Part shown: positions 9,493 to 18,318 of the stretch, in pieces
How positions within the stretch are numbered: the stretch's first letter is position 1
Layout: the number at the start of each line of letters is the position of its first letter
Assembly (NCBI RefSeq): GCF_016859125.1
Contig: NZ_CP069338.1
Location: forward strand, 4,775,501-4,839,500
Origin: Archangium violaceum
Lineage (GTDB): Bacteria; Myxococcota; Myxococcia; Myxococcales; Myxococcaceae
DNA length: 64,000 bases
Direction: 5' to 3'
The notes under the pieces: model-generated
What the model was told of the DNA's origin: nothing
What the model saw: only the letters and a program-made list of their open reading frames with translations
The model's database searches: none
Translations under genes and position numbers: made by a program

Positions 9493-10185
9493 TCAGTAGT
9501 TGAGGTGGATGGCCTCGCGGGGCAGCCCGCGGAGCCGCAGCGCATCCATGACTTCCTGCACCATGCCCGACTGGCCACAGACGAACGCCACGGCGTCCTC
9601 CACCGATACCTCGCCCAGGTGCGTCTGCACGTAGCCGGTGAGGCCCTGCCATCCACTTTCGCCCGGCTGGCTCACCGTGCGCACCACGCGGATGTTCGCC
9701 GCCTCCCAATGGTGCAACTCGTCCTCGTAGGCGAAGGCCTTCGGGGTGCGCGCTCCGAAGTAGAGCGTCACCTCACCGTAGGCGCTCCGCTCCTGGCGGA
9801 TGCTCTCGATGACGCAGCGGATGGGGGAGATGCCCGAGCCGGTGGCGAAGAGCAGCAGGTTCTTCCCGCGCGCCTGGAGCAGGGGGAAGCCGCGGCCCTC
9901 GGGGCGCGAGCTGTTCACCTTCGCCCCGGGCTGGAGCCGGATCAGGGTGTCCGCCAGCGGGCTTCCCCCCTTGAGGAGGAACTCCCAGCGGGTTCTGAAG
10001 GGCTCGGGTGGCGAGGCGAGGGCGAATATCCCCTCACCCAGCTCGGGTAGGGCCAGGCGTACGTATTGCCCCGGGGTGCGGTGCGTCCCCACCAGGGGGG
10101 TTCCTCCAATATCCAGGACGAGCTCGGTGAGGCCATCCGCGGCGGGGAGGACGTCCGCCACGGTGGTGGGGTGCCAGTCGTTCAT
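9493..10185 (-). CDS. FAD/NAD(P)-binding ferredoxin-reductase-type oxidoreductase
   Basis: About 230 residues with the FNR fold: an N-terminal FAD barrel (HRTPGQYVRLAL, near the flavin-binding site) and a C-terminal NAD(P) domain (LLFATGSGISPIRCVIESI; AFVCGQSGMVQEVMDAL). There is no iron-sulphur or haem domain, so it would need a separate electron carrier. Such stand-alone reductases shuttle electrons between NAD(P)H and small carriers; the partner is unknown. ATG 10185 is preceded directly by an in-frame GTG (10188). It lies just upstream of polB on the same strand. Confidence 0.75.
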   Translation of the reverse strand: MNDWHPTTVADVLPAADGLTELVLDIGGTPLVGTHRTPGQYVRLALPELGEGIFALASPPEPFRTRWEFLLKGGSPLADTLIRLQPGAKVNSSRPEGRGFPLLQARGKNLLLFATGSGISPIRCVIESIRQERSAYGEVTLYFGARTPKAFAYEDELHHWEAANIRVVRTVSQPGESGWQGLTGYVQTHLGEVSVEDAVAFVCGQSGMVQEVMDALRLRGLPREAIHLNY

Positions 10186-10242
10186 CACGGACCTTGTTTA
10201 ACCTGGACCCGGGCCGCCGTCCCCCTTTGATAACCTGGGGGG

Positions 10243-11007
10243 GTGAAGACCCTGCTCTGGTTGGTGTTGTTCCTCATCGGGCTGGCGGGCGTGGCGCTGC
10301 CGGCCGTGTACATCCATGCCGCCAGCAAGCTGCCCCAGCTGGAGACGGAGTTCGACCTGGAGAAGCAGCTGCGTCACTCCATCGAGGGCGAGCGGATGAG
10401 CCTGGTGGCGGGCACCTTCGATCGCTCGCGCTCCACCGCCTACAAGCGGCCGGACTTCGCGAACCTGCCCAAGGATCTGGTGGCGCTCTACATCGCGCAG
10501 CTCGGGTGCCCCACCTACTTCCAGACGCCGCGCGAGGACGGCCCGAAGTGGGCCTGGCGGCTCTTCTCCGTGGTGGCCTTCGGCACCGAGCCCCGGGGCG
10601 ACGGGCGCTGCGAGCGGCTGATCTCCATCCGGCTCGCCTCGGCGCTGGGCATCCAGGGGACGCTGGAGCAGGTGGTGGCCGCCAACCGCCTGCACTCCTT
10701 CCTCCAGAAGGACCAGCTGATCGCCTATGACCTGTCCGCCCTCTACTTCGCCCGGGGGGTCGTGGGCGTGGAGGACGCGGCGTTCAAGATTTTCGGGCGC
10801 GAGCTGAACACGCTCCAACTGCCGCAGCTGGCCGAGCTGGCGCTCACCCTGCCGCCGCACTACATGTACGAGGATACCGCCGCCTGCCGGAACGCGAGCC
10901 TCATCCGGCAGAACCGGGACGTGCTGCTGTCGGACCTGGCCGGCTACAAGCTCGTCACCGAGGAGCGGGCGCGTACCGCCATGGCCCAGCCGACCGTCTG
11001 CCGCTGA
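10243..11007 (+). CDS. Degenerate GT51-like transglycosylase-domain membrane protein
   Basis: 254 residues with a GTG start. One N-terminal membrane segment (LLWLVLFLIGLAGVALPAVY) anchors a domain whose second half resembles the GT51 peptidoglycan glycosyltransferase: KDQLIAYDLSALYFARGVVG, then AAFKIFG and LPQLAELALTLPP, matching the family's YLN..YFG and AA..yFgk blocks. In active GT51 enzymes an ED pair with the catalytic Glu lies early in the domain; here the corresponding region reads YIAQLGCP, so the catalytic acid appears absent. A regulatory or binding role in wall synthesis is inferred. Confidence 0.55.
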   Translation: MKTLLWLVLFLIGLAGVALPAVYIHAASKLPQLETEFDLEKQLRHSIEGERMSLVAGTFDRSRSTAYKRPDFANLPKDLVALYIAQLGCPTYFQTPREDGPKWAWRLFSVVAFGTEPRGDGRCERLISIRLASALGIQGTLEQVVAANRLHSFLQKDQLIAYDLSALYFARGVVGVEDAAFKIFGRELNTLQLPQLAELALTLPPHYMYEDTAACRNASLIRQNRDVLLSDLAGYKLVTEERARTAMAQPTVCR

Positions 11008-11056
11008 GGCGCGGGGGCTGGGCGTGAGTGGGGGCCTGGCGCTGGCCGGGCCCTCG

Positions 11057-12814
11057 TCACTTGCGCCTGAGGAACAAGCGCTTCCAGTCGTCCAACTCGG
11101 TGGCGATCTGTCGGCGCTCTTCCGGGGTGCTCGCCGCCTGGGCCCTCGCGCGCAGCCCGTCGAGCGTGGTGCGCGTGGCGCCGCTCAGCGTCTGGTGGCT
11201 CTCCAGCTCATCGATCTCGCGAGCGTACTGCCGGATCCTGCCGAGCAGCGCGGTCCGGGTGGGGGCGGAGGACTCGGGACGCTTCTGCGCCACCTGCTGC
11301 GCGTCCGGATTCTCGCCACGGGCGACCGCCGGCACCGTGGTGCCCTGCTGCGCCGTCGCGCTGTCCGGGGTGCCGGTGCCCGCATCGGGAGCCACTGCCG
11401 GGGGCGTCGTCTGCTGGGCCTGGGCCGCGTCCGGCGTGGGGACCGCCGGCTGCGGCTTGGGCTGCACGGGCTGCGGAGGCGTGATGCTCACCTGGGGCGG
11501 CGGGGTGGACGCCGGGCCGCGCAGGGCGAACACGATGCCCCCTCCGAGCGCCACCAGCGCGAGCGCTCCCAGGCCCATGGGCACCAGACGCCGCGGGGAC
11601 GAGTCCGCTCCCCTGGCGCGCGGCGGCTCGGACCTGGGCTCCGGCTTCACCGCCTCGGTCGAGCGCGGGGTGGGCGCGGACGTCGCGTTCTCCGGAGCCG
11701 GCTGGACCTCCGGACGCACCGACACGGCGGGCTCCGGGACGGTGGGTTTCGTCGGGGGAGCGATCGGGGCCGGCGGCTGCGTCGCGAGGGTGTCGCGCAG
11801 CCGCTGGAGCTGGCGGCGCAGCTGCTCGGCGGAGCCGGGGCGGGACTCCGGATCCTTGGTGAGCATCTGCAGGATGAAGGCATCGAGCGCGGCGGGCAGG
11901 CTGGGGACGAAGTCCGAGGGCCGCGGAGGCCGCGCGTCCACGTGCTTCATCAGCAGGTCCACCGGCGAGGTGCCGGTGAAGGGCAGCCGGCCGGTGACCA
12001 TCTCGAAGGCCACCACGCCCAGGGCGTAGAGGTCCGTCATGGGCCCCACCGGCTGGCCACGGGCCTGCTCGGGAGCCATGTACTCCGGAGTGCCCACCAC
12101 CATGTCCGTGCGTGTCTGCGCGGTGCGCCCGGTGGGCAGGCCCATCTTCGCGAGGCCGAAGTCCAGCAGCTTCACGTAGCGCGAGCCGTCCGGCTGCTTC
12201 ACGAGGAAGATGTTGCTCGGCTTGAGGTCGCGGTGGACGACGCCCGCCCCGTGCGCGGCGCCCAGCGCGCTGAGCACCTCGTCGAGGATGTCCAGCACCT
12301 CGGCCACCGGCAGCTTGCCCTTCTCCGCCAGGTACGCGTCGAGGGCCACGCCCTCGAGGTACTCCATGATGATGTACTGGCGGCCGTCGGGGACCTGGCC
12401 GAAGCCGAAGATGTCGACGATGCCGCGGTGGCGGATGGCGTTGACGGCGCGGGCCTCGGCGAGCAGTCGCGCCACCTGCTCCTCGGCCGCGGCCAGCTCC
12501 GGGCGCAGCACCTTCACCGCCACGCGCTTGCCGATGAGGGGCTGGATGCCTTCGTACACCAGGCCCATGCCGCCCACGCCGATGCGCTGGCGCAACTCGT
12601 ACTCGCCAATCTTCAGGCCGGTGAGCGGATCTTGTGTGGAGGAGTCATCCATGACGTGCACGGCCCTCCCGGGCGATGTCCGCCGCGCACCTCCGGGATC
12701 GCCAGGGGACGGCGAGGTGGAGGAGTCGAGCAGCACGGTCCCATCGCGCGGGCAGATGTCGGTGTCCGCCGGCACGGCAAGGCCGCAGGTTTCGCAGGAA
12801 CGGGAGTCAGCCAT
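11057..12814 (-). CDS. Membrane Ser/Thr protein kinase with N-terminal zinc ribbon
   Basis: 585 residues. The N-terminus has a zinc ribbon (CETCG...CPRDG). The kinase domain carries HRDLKPSNIF and DFGLAKMG, and GTPEYMAPEQ in the activation segment, so it looks active. A Pro-rich linker leads to one membrane segment (MGLGALALVALGGGIVFAL) and an extracytoplasmic tail rich in Pro/Ala ending in a predicted helical region. This is the common myxobacterial Pkn layout. It is the last of three consecutive minus-strand genes with the secreted proteins at 12902 and 14515, so it may respond to or regulate an envelope process. Confidence 0.9.
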   Translation of the reverse strand: MADSRSCETCGLAVPADTDICPRDGTVLLDSSTSPSPGDPGGARRTSPGRAVHVMDDSSTQDPLTGLKIGEYELRQRIGVGGMGLVYEGIQPLIGKRVAVKVLRPELAAAEEQVARLLAEARAVNAIRHRGIVDIFGFGQVPDGRQYIIMEYLEGVALDAYLAEKGKLPVAEVLDILDEVLSALGAAHGAGVVHRDLKPSNIFLVKQPDGSRYVKLLDFGLAKMGLPTGRTAQTRTDMVVGTPEYMAPEQARGQPVGPMTDLYALGVVAFEMVTGRLPFTGTSPVDLLMKHVDARPPRPSDFVPSLPAALDAFILQMLTKDPESRPGSAEQLRRQLQRLRDTLATQPPAPIAPPTKPTVPEPAVSVRPEVQPAPENATSAPTPRSTEAVKPEPRSEPPRARGADSSPRRLVPMGLGALALVALGGGIVFALRGPASTPPPQVSITPPQPVQPKPQPAVPTPDAAQAQQTTPPAVAPDAGTGTPDSATAQQGTTVPAVARGENPDAQQVAQKRPESSAPTRTALLGRIRQYAREIDELESHQTLSGATRTTLDGLRARAQAASTPEERRQIATELDDWKRLFLRRK

Positions 12815-12901
12815 CGGGGAAGTGCCCCCAGGGTAGCAGACCGGGAGCGGATTCCCACAAGCGGGCGAGCAGGCGGGGTCCTCCCGCCCGCATCCAACCC
12901 A

Positions 12902-14506
12902 TCAGGATGTCGGATCGCACCCGTGGTACTGCTCCTGGATGCCGTCATGGCCTCCAGGAGCGGGTCCTCTTCCGGGCTTGCCCGCGGGGCCGAGGGAGAA
13001 GGTCGTCCCCGTCTGGGAGACGGAGCCGTCGGGGCCGCACCAGACGCCCACGGAGGGGCCCCCGCCGCCATTACCGCCCGGACCGCCATCCCCACCCTTG
13101 CCTCCCGTACCTCCCCTACCTCCCGGACCTCCGGTGGCCTTCGTGGTGGGGTCCGACGGATCCGCTATCGTGGTGGTGGACGGGCCTCCGGGGCCTCCCT
13201 GGCCGCCAGGGCCACCGGTCCCCCCTTTTCCGCCGGCACCTCCGTCGCCTCCCCGGGTCGTCTTCAACGAGCAGGACTCCATCTCCACGTGCGCGTCGAT
13301 GAGCAGCAGGGCGATGGATGCGCCACCCCCCTTGCCTCCGTTCCCTCCCTGGCCCGGGCAACCGCCAGCACCCCCGCCTCCGCCTCCGCTCCCCTGTGCG
13401 ATCGCGGCACCGTATTGGGACGAGCAGGCACCCCCTCCACCTCCACCGCCCCCTCCGCCACCCATGAAGCCGGGCTGACCGGCCTCTCCCGAGGTCGGGC
13501 TCCAGGTGTCGGTCACCAGCGTGCCAATTCCGTCGCCCGCATGACCGCTCGGTCCGCTCTCCCCCTCGAGGCCGTCCTGTCCGTCGTGACCCGGATCCCC
13601 AATGCATACACAGGCCTCGCCCGAGCAACCCACGGGCGTCTCCCGGAACGTTCCACCATCACCCCCCGGCGCGGACGGAGTTCCCGCCACGCCTTGGCCG
13701 CCCACTCCGAAATTCACTTTCACGTCACCGCCGGTGCCACCCGTTCCGCCCTTGTTCTGGACGGAGCCGCAACTGCTGATGCCAGGCGAACCTCCATCGA
13801 GACTCGGTGGGGTCCCTCCGGTGCCGCCATCCGCACCGCCCGGGGCCGTGGCGGGCGTGCTGCCCTCCGAACCGGGTGCTCCAGCCCCGGCCACGATCTG
13901 CACATGGCGCAGGCGCACGCCCTTGGACTGCAGCACCCTCAACCCGATGGAGGGATCGCCTGCCCCGGTGCTGTTCCCGGAGGTGATGTGCAGCCACTCC
14001 AGGCTCACACCGGCGTCCTCACCCAGCCCGCTCACCGTCAGACCGATGCTGCCTCCAACGATCTGAGTGATGTAGGTGGCGTCGCGCTTCCAGCCTCCGT
14101 CCAGGCCGGCATAGCCGCCGTGGAACGAGATGGGCCTGTCCAGCCTCAGCATGGGTTCCTGGTAGACGCCCCGGGCGAGGTAGACGGCCTGGGTGTTCGC
14201 GGAGATGCGCTCCAGGGCGTAGGAGATCGTCTGGTAGGGGGCATCCATGGTGCCGGAGTTGACGTCGTCCCTGCCGTTGGCGGGGTCCACGAAGACGCCG
14301 TGCTCGGCGACGCCGTCGATGCCGTCGCAGTTGCTGTCCAGGAACCTGTCATCCGGGGGATCCGCCCACTCGGGCTTGCATCCATCGGGCGCGCAGCGTC
14401 CGGTGGCCACGCAGTCGTCGTACGCCTCCTGGAAGTTGTAGCAACCCACGGCGGTGAGCAGCGCCACCGCGGCTCCCACGGCGAACAGCTTCGTCGTCTC
14501 GTGCAT
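12902..14506 (-). CDS. Glycine-rich repeat lipoprotein with beta-helix-like (DUF1565) region
   Basis: 534 residues from ATG 14506; the longer open frame to 15181 has no support. The lipobox is TAVGC. A Cys-rich patch (DDCVATGRCAPDGCKPEW) is followed by a DUF1565/pectate-lyase-like beta-helix start (VFVDPANGRDDVNSGTMDAP). The C-terminal half is built of GG-rich repeats (GGTGGTGG, GGKGGTGGPGGQGG), like mycobacterial PGRS tails. It is probably a surface-exposed structural or adhesive lipoprotein. Eight bases separate it from the upstream gene at 14515, indicating an operon. Confidence 0.75.
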   Translation of the reverse strand: MHETTKLFAVGAAVALLTAVGCYNFQEAYDDCVATGRCAPDGCKPEWADPPDDRFLDSNCDGIDGVAEHGVFVDPANGRDDVNSGTMDAPYQTISYALERISANTQAVYLARGVYQEPMLRLDRPISFHGGYAGLDGGWKRDATYITQIVGGSIGLTVSGLGEDAGVSLEWLHITSGNSTGAGDPSIGLRVLQSKGVRLRHVQIVAGAGAPGSEGSTPATAPGGADGGTGGTPPSLDGGSPGISSCGSVQNKGGTGGTGGDVKVNFGVGGQGVAGTPSAPGGDGGTFRETPVGCSGEACVCIGDPGHDGQDGLEGESGPSGHAGDGIGTLVTDTWSPTSGEAGQPGFMGGGGGGGGGGGACSSQYGAAIAQGSGGGGGGAGGCPGQGGNGGKGGGASIALLLIDAHVEMESCSLKTTRGGDGGAGGKGGTGGPGGQGGPGGPSTTTIADPSDPTTKATGGPGGRGGTGGKGGDGGPGGNGGGGPSVGVWCGPDGSVSQTGTTFSLGPAGKPGRGPAPGGHDGIQEQYHGCDPTS

Positions 14507-14514
14507 GTGCTTTC

Positions 14515-15414
14515 TCACGGCAGCGTCCCCACCAGACCCACCATGCCGCCCCCGTTGCCCACGGAGGCGGTGGGCCGCACCTTCGGCTCGGCCTCGGGCT
14601 TGCCGGACATCAGGTAGATGACTCCGGTGGTCACCACTCCCGCCGCGCCCAGCGCGAAGGACGCCGCGCTCAGGTTCTGGGACAGCTTGCCGGAGTCCCT
14701 CAGCCGCGCGGCTTCCTGGGGATCTCCAATCGTCTGCTGCGTCAGGGCGCGATAGTTCTTCCCCGCCTGCAGGTACAAGAGCGTCCCCGCGCCCAGCAAC
14801 ACCACGCCACCGGCGGCGGGCATCCAGGCCCAGCTCCGCGCGTTCGAGCCGGAGGCCGTCACCTCGGGCCTGGGCAGCAGGGGCTGGGCCGGAGCCGTCG
14901 TCGTCGGCGGCGCCTGGACGACGGAAGTCCGTGCCGGGCGCAGGGCCCGCTGCACCGTGGGCACCACCTTCTCGCTGGCCTGGGTGAGCGCGTCGAGCAG
15001 CTGGTCCTCGCGGACTCCAGGCACGTAGTGCTCGGAGAGCAGCTCGCCGTCGCGCGTGGCGTAGGCCTTCAGGGCCACCCGGTAGCCGCTGAGGAACTGC
15101 ACCAGCTCGGCGATCAACACCACGTCGGCGGGGGCGGCCTCGCCCATCGTGATGCGGCAGGCGGCCTCCAGGCGGTTGCACCCGAGCACCGTCTTGCGCT
15201 CCGCGGGTGACAGCAGCTGGGACAGCTCCGAGGCGCGGATCACCTGCAGCCCCTGCGTCTTGAGCTGCTCGTAGACGTGCTCCTGGGCGAAGGAGACGAT
15301 GTGAGAAGGCACGCCCGCGGCATCGGGTGGGGCGATGAGCACGGTGAGCGGTGCCTCGGAGGACGCGGGTGCCTGGCCGAGCACGACGAGCGTGGCGAGG
15401 AGTGTGAGGAACAC
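14515..15414 (-). CDS. Hypothetical exported protein with two membrane segments
   Basis: 299 residues with a GTG start; an in-frame stop lies close upstream. An N-terminal signal (FLTLLATLVVLGQAP) precedes a domain LTVLIAPPDAAGVPSHIVSF...VLGCNRLEAACRITMGEA, which resembles the nucleotide-independent TolB/FlgO-like domains that myxobacteria encode next to surface lipoproteins. After a Pro linker come two hydrophobic stretches (MPAAGGVVLLGAGTLLYL and FALGAAGVVTTGVIYLM), so the C-terminus is likely in the inner membrane. It leads the operon with the glycine-rich lipoprotein (8 bp gap) and perhaps the kinase. The specific function is unknown. Confidence 0.65.
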   Translation of the reverse strand: MFLTLLATLVVLGQAPASSEAPLTVLIAPPDAAGVPSHIVSFAQEHVYEQLKTQGLQVIRASELSQLLSPAERKTVLGCNRLEAACRITMGEAAPADVVLIAELVQFLSGYRVALKAYATRDGELLSEHYVPGVREDQLLDALTQASEKVVPTVQRALRPARTSVVQAPPTTTAPAQPLLPRPEVTASGSNARSWAWMPAAGGVVLLGAGTLLYLQAGKNYRALTQQTIGDPQEAARLRDSGKLSQNLSAASFALGAAGVVTTGVIYLMSGKPEAEPKVRPTASVGNGGGMVGLVGTLP

Positions 15415-15510
15415 GATGGTGTCACTTTCCCCTCATGTCGGGCCTACCGCAAGGTCACGCACTCGCAGTAGCGCCCGCTGAGTGACATCGGTGTGCCCGG
15501 CCAGGCGGGC

Positions 15511-17304
15511 TCAGCGGCGGGGCTTCTCGGGCATGGGGCGGATGTGTGTCTTCTCCGAGTTGTCGAGCTCCGGCGGCTCGTCGTCCACCAGGTCCTCGGA
15601 GGGGACGGGGGGCGGGAGGGGCCGGGTAGGCGCCTGGGGCATGGGCCGGCGGGCGGGAGGTGCCGCCACGGCGGGGCGGGTGCCGGTGACGGGCATGTTG
15701 GGGCGCGACGGGGTGGGACGGGCGGCCGGACGCGGCGGCGGCGTGATGCCCCGGCCCTGGGTGTCGAGTTCGTCCGCCAGGAGGTCCGCGGACACCTGCA
15801 CCTTGGGCTCGTCCGCGGGGGCGCCGAGCCCGTCCTCCGTCTCGTCGGCGAAGGGGTTGCGGGTGGGGGGTGGAGTCCGGTCGTCGTCCAGGTCCGGGGG
15901 AGGGGGAGGACGATTCGCGGGCAGGTTGGGCCGGAGGGCGGGCCGCGCGGGAGGGGTCTCGGCGGGCTTCGGCCGGGCGGGCGTGGGGAGGCTCGCGGGC
16001 ACCTGTACCTGCACCGGAGAGGAGGCGGGCGCGGTGGGCTTGCCGTCCCTGGCGTCGCGGGCCTCGTCCTTCAGGCGCTGCTCGAAGGCCTGCCACTCCT
16101 TCTTGAAGCTCGCCGGATCGGGCTCGCCGCGCTCGCGGTGTTTGAGCGAGGGGGCCCAGCGCAGGGCGTAGCTCTCTCCGGCGTGGAAGGCGGGCGGGGG
16201 CGGCACGCCGTAGGTGGCCGGATCGAAGAAGGACTCGTCCAGGTCCGTGAAGCCGTATGCGCGCGCCCGGGCGACGAAGTTGGGGATGATGCCGGTGGGC
16301 GCGTGGTAGCCGAGGATGTGGCCCTCCTCGTCCTTCGTCACCGGCGTGAAGACGAAGATGTCCTGGGTGCGGTAGTCGCCCTTCTCGTTGAGGGGGAGCA
16401 CCTCGGAGAGGGCGATCGTCTTGCGGCTGCCGTCGTGGAGGCGCTCGCAGCAGATGATGAAGTTGATGGCGCTGGCCACCTGGGCGCGGATGGCCACCAT
16501 GGGCAGGTCGATGCCGGACATGAGGCACAGCGACTCGATGCGGCGCAGCGTGTCCGTGGGCGTGTTGGCGTGGGTGGTGGCCAGCGAGCCGCCGTGGCCG
16601 GTGTTCATCGCCTGCACCAGGTGGAAGGCCTCGCCGCCGCGCACCTCGCCCACCACGATGCGGTCCGGGCGCAGACGCAGGGCCGAGTGCAGCAGGTCTC
16701 CCATGTCCACGCCGCCCTTGCCGAACTTGTCCGGGGGCCGGCTCTCGAAGGGGACGATGTGGGACTGGTTGAGCTGGAGCTCCGCCGAGTCCTCGATGGT
16801 GAGGATGCGCTCCTCGTCGGGGATGAGGGAGGAGACGATGTTGAGCAGCGTCGTCTTGCCCGAGCCCGTGCCGCCGGACACCAGCATGTTGAGCTTGGTG
16901 TGGATGCCCGCGTCGATGAGCCGCGCCATCTGCGGCGTCATGGACTTGAACTTGATCAAGGACTCGATGGTGAGCTTGTCCTTGAAGAACTTGCGGATGG
17001 AGATGGTGGTGCCCTTGCGGGCGATGGGCGGGATGACGACGTGGATGCGGCTGCCGTCGGGCAGGCGCGCGTCCAGCCGGGGGCGCTCGTCATTGAGCAG
17101 GCGGCCGACGAACTGCGCCATGTTGCGCGCGGCGCCGAGCAGGCCCTCCTCGGTGAACGAGGCATCGGTCTTGGAGACCTTGCCCTTGCGTTCGATCCAG
17201 ACATCGGTGGGCCCGTTGATCATGATCTCGGTGACGGAGGGGTCGTCGAGATAGGGGAGGACGGGCTTGAGGAACGCGCGGAGCGACTCGGAGTACATCG
17301 ACAT
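15511..17304 (-). CDS. CpaF/TadA-type secretion ATPase with long Pro-rich tail
   Basis: 597 residues from ATG 17304 (or the second Met at 17298). The N-terminal domain (VTEIMINGPTDVWIERKGK) and the Walker A motif (VSGGTGSGKTTLLN), Asp box (ILTIEDSAELQLNQ) and Walker B region (RIVVGEVRGGEAFHL) identify a CpaF-family type II/IV secretion ATPase, which powers Tad pilus assembly or protein export. About 200 extra C-terminal residues are Pro-rich and acidic, longer than standard CpaF. No other tad genes are in the window, so its secretion partners must be encoded elsewhere. Confidence 0.88.
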   Translation of the reverse strand: MSMYSESLRAFLKPVLPYLDDPSVTEIMINGPTDVWIERKGKVSKTDASFTEEGLLGAARNMAQFVGRLLNDERPRLDARLPDGSRIHVVIPPIARKGTTISIRKFFKDKLTIESLIKFKSMTPQMARLIDAGIHTKLNMLVSGGTGSGKTTLLNIVSSLIPDEERILTIEDSAELQLNQSHIVPFESRPPDKFGKGGVDMGDLLHSALRLRPDRIVVGEVRGGEAFHLVQAMNTGHGGSLATTHANTPTDTLRRIESLCLMSGIDLPMVAIRAQVASAINFIICCERLHDGSRKTIALSEVLPLNEKGDYRTQDIFVFTPVTKDEEGHILGYHAPTGIIPNFVARARAYGFTDLDESFFDPATYGVPPPPAFHAGESYALRWAPSLKHRERGEPDPASFKKEWQAFEQRLKDEARDARDGKPTAPASSPVQVQVPASLPTPARPKPAETPPARPALRPNLPANRPPPPPDLDDDRTPPPTRNPFADETEDGLGAPADEPKVQVSADLLADELDTQGRGITPPPRPAARPTPSRPNMPVTGTRPAVAAPPARRPMPQAPTRPLPPPVPSEDLVDDEPPELDNSEKTHIRPMPEKPRR

Positions 17305-17555
17305 GGCGCCCCGAGGGTAGCCCGACACCGGCCAGGGCCCAAGGGGAAGGCCTGTCCGTCCGCCCGCTCCCCCGCCTTTCGTGCCCGGGCCCGTGCGGCT
17401 CGGGTGTTCACCACCCGCCATCCCGCGTGAGTTGCCGCGGCGGGAGTGCGCTTCCCCGGACACCCTCGCCCTACCCGAGAAAGTTACTGACGCCATCCGA
17501 CCGCGAAAGTAGTGTGGCGCGGTTGCCTCGATGAGGCACGAGACTCGGAGGCGCG

Positions 17556-18239
17556 ATGGGCTCGATGAAGGACCGGCTGCCGGCGGACTGGAAGAAGGTG
17601 CTGAAGGACGTGCTGGAGGGCCCGGAGTTCGCGGAGCTGGAGGCGTTCGTGGCGCGGGAGCGGCGCGAGCACACGGTGTACCCCTCCGAGGAGGATCTGT
17701 TCTCGGCCTTCCGGCTGACGCCGTACGAGAAGGTGAAGGTGCTGCTGCTCGGACAGGACCCGTACCACGGGCCGGGGCAGGCGCACGGGTTGGCCTTCTC
17801 GGTTCAGCCGGGAGTGAAGCCACCGCCCTCGCTGGTGAACATCTTCAAGGAGCTGCAGAGCGACCTGGGCGTGCCGAGGCCGAAGGAGGGCTCGCTGGTG
17901 CCGTGGGCGGAGCAGGGGGGGCTGCTGCTCAACGCGGTGCTGACGGTGCGCGAGGGGCAGGCCAACGCCCACGAGGGACACGGTTGGGAGCACTTCACCG
18001 ACGCGGTCATCCAGAAGGTGAGCGACAAGGAGGACACGGTGGTGTTCATCCTCTGGGGCAGCTACGCGCAGAAGAAGGAGGCGCTCATCGACACCACCCG
18101 GCACGTCATCCTGAAGGCACCGCACCCCTCGCCGCTGTCGGCGAAGAAGGGCTTCTTCGGCAGCAAGCCCTTCAGCAAGACCAATGAGGTGTTGGAGGAG
18201 CGGGGGCGCGGCGCCATCGACTGGCGGCTGCCGTCGTAG
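17556..18239 (+). CDS. ung: Uracil-DNA glycosylase
   Basis: 227 residues, the usual family-1 length. The water-activating loop GQDPYHGPGQAHG and the minor-groove loop HPSPLSA are both present, along with the Phe-containing uracil pocket (GLAFSV). It removes uracil from DNA at the start of base-excision repair. A GGAGG lies a few bases before ATG 17556. It is monocistronic, between the divergent CpaF gene and the TssB-TssC fusion. Confidence 0.95.
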   Translation: MGSMKDRLPADWKKVLKDVLEGPEFAELEAFVARERREHTVYPSEEDLFSAFRLTPYEKVKVLLLGQDPYHGPGQAHGLAFSVQPGVKPPPSLVNIFKELQSDLGVPRPKEGSLVPWAEQGGLLLNAVLTVREGQANAHEGHGWEHFTDAVIQKVSDKEDTVVFILWGSYAQKKEALIDTTRHVILKAPHPSPLSAKKGFFGSKPFSKTNEVLEERGRGAIDWRLPS

Positions 18240-18318
18240 GCCGGAGGGCACCCGGGAACTGTCCGGAGGACCACGACTCGGGCTAACGTGACGCCCTCTC
18301 CAAGAGGGGGATGTCGAC

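Noticed and set aside
11024-14617. 1197-codon open frame on the plus strand
   Set aside because: Antisense shadow of the kinase, the glycine-rich lipoprotein and 14515 gene; its translation is Arg/His/Gly-rich low complexity without domains.
15493-17430. 645-codon plus-strand frame
   Set aside because: Shadow of the CpaF ATPase gene on the minus strand.
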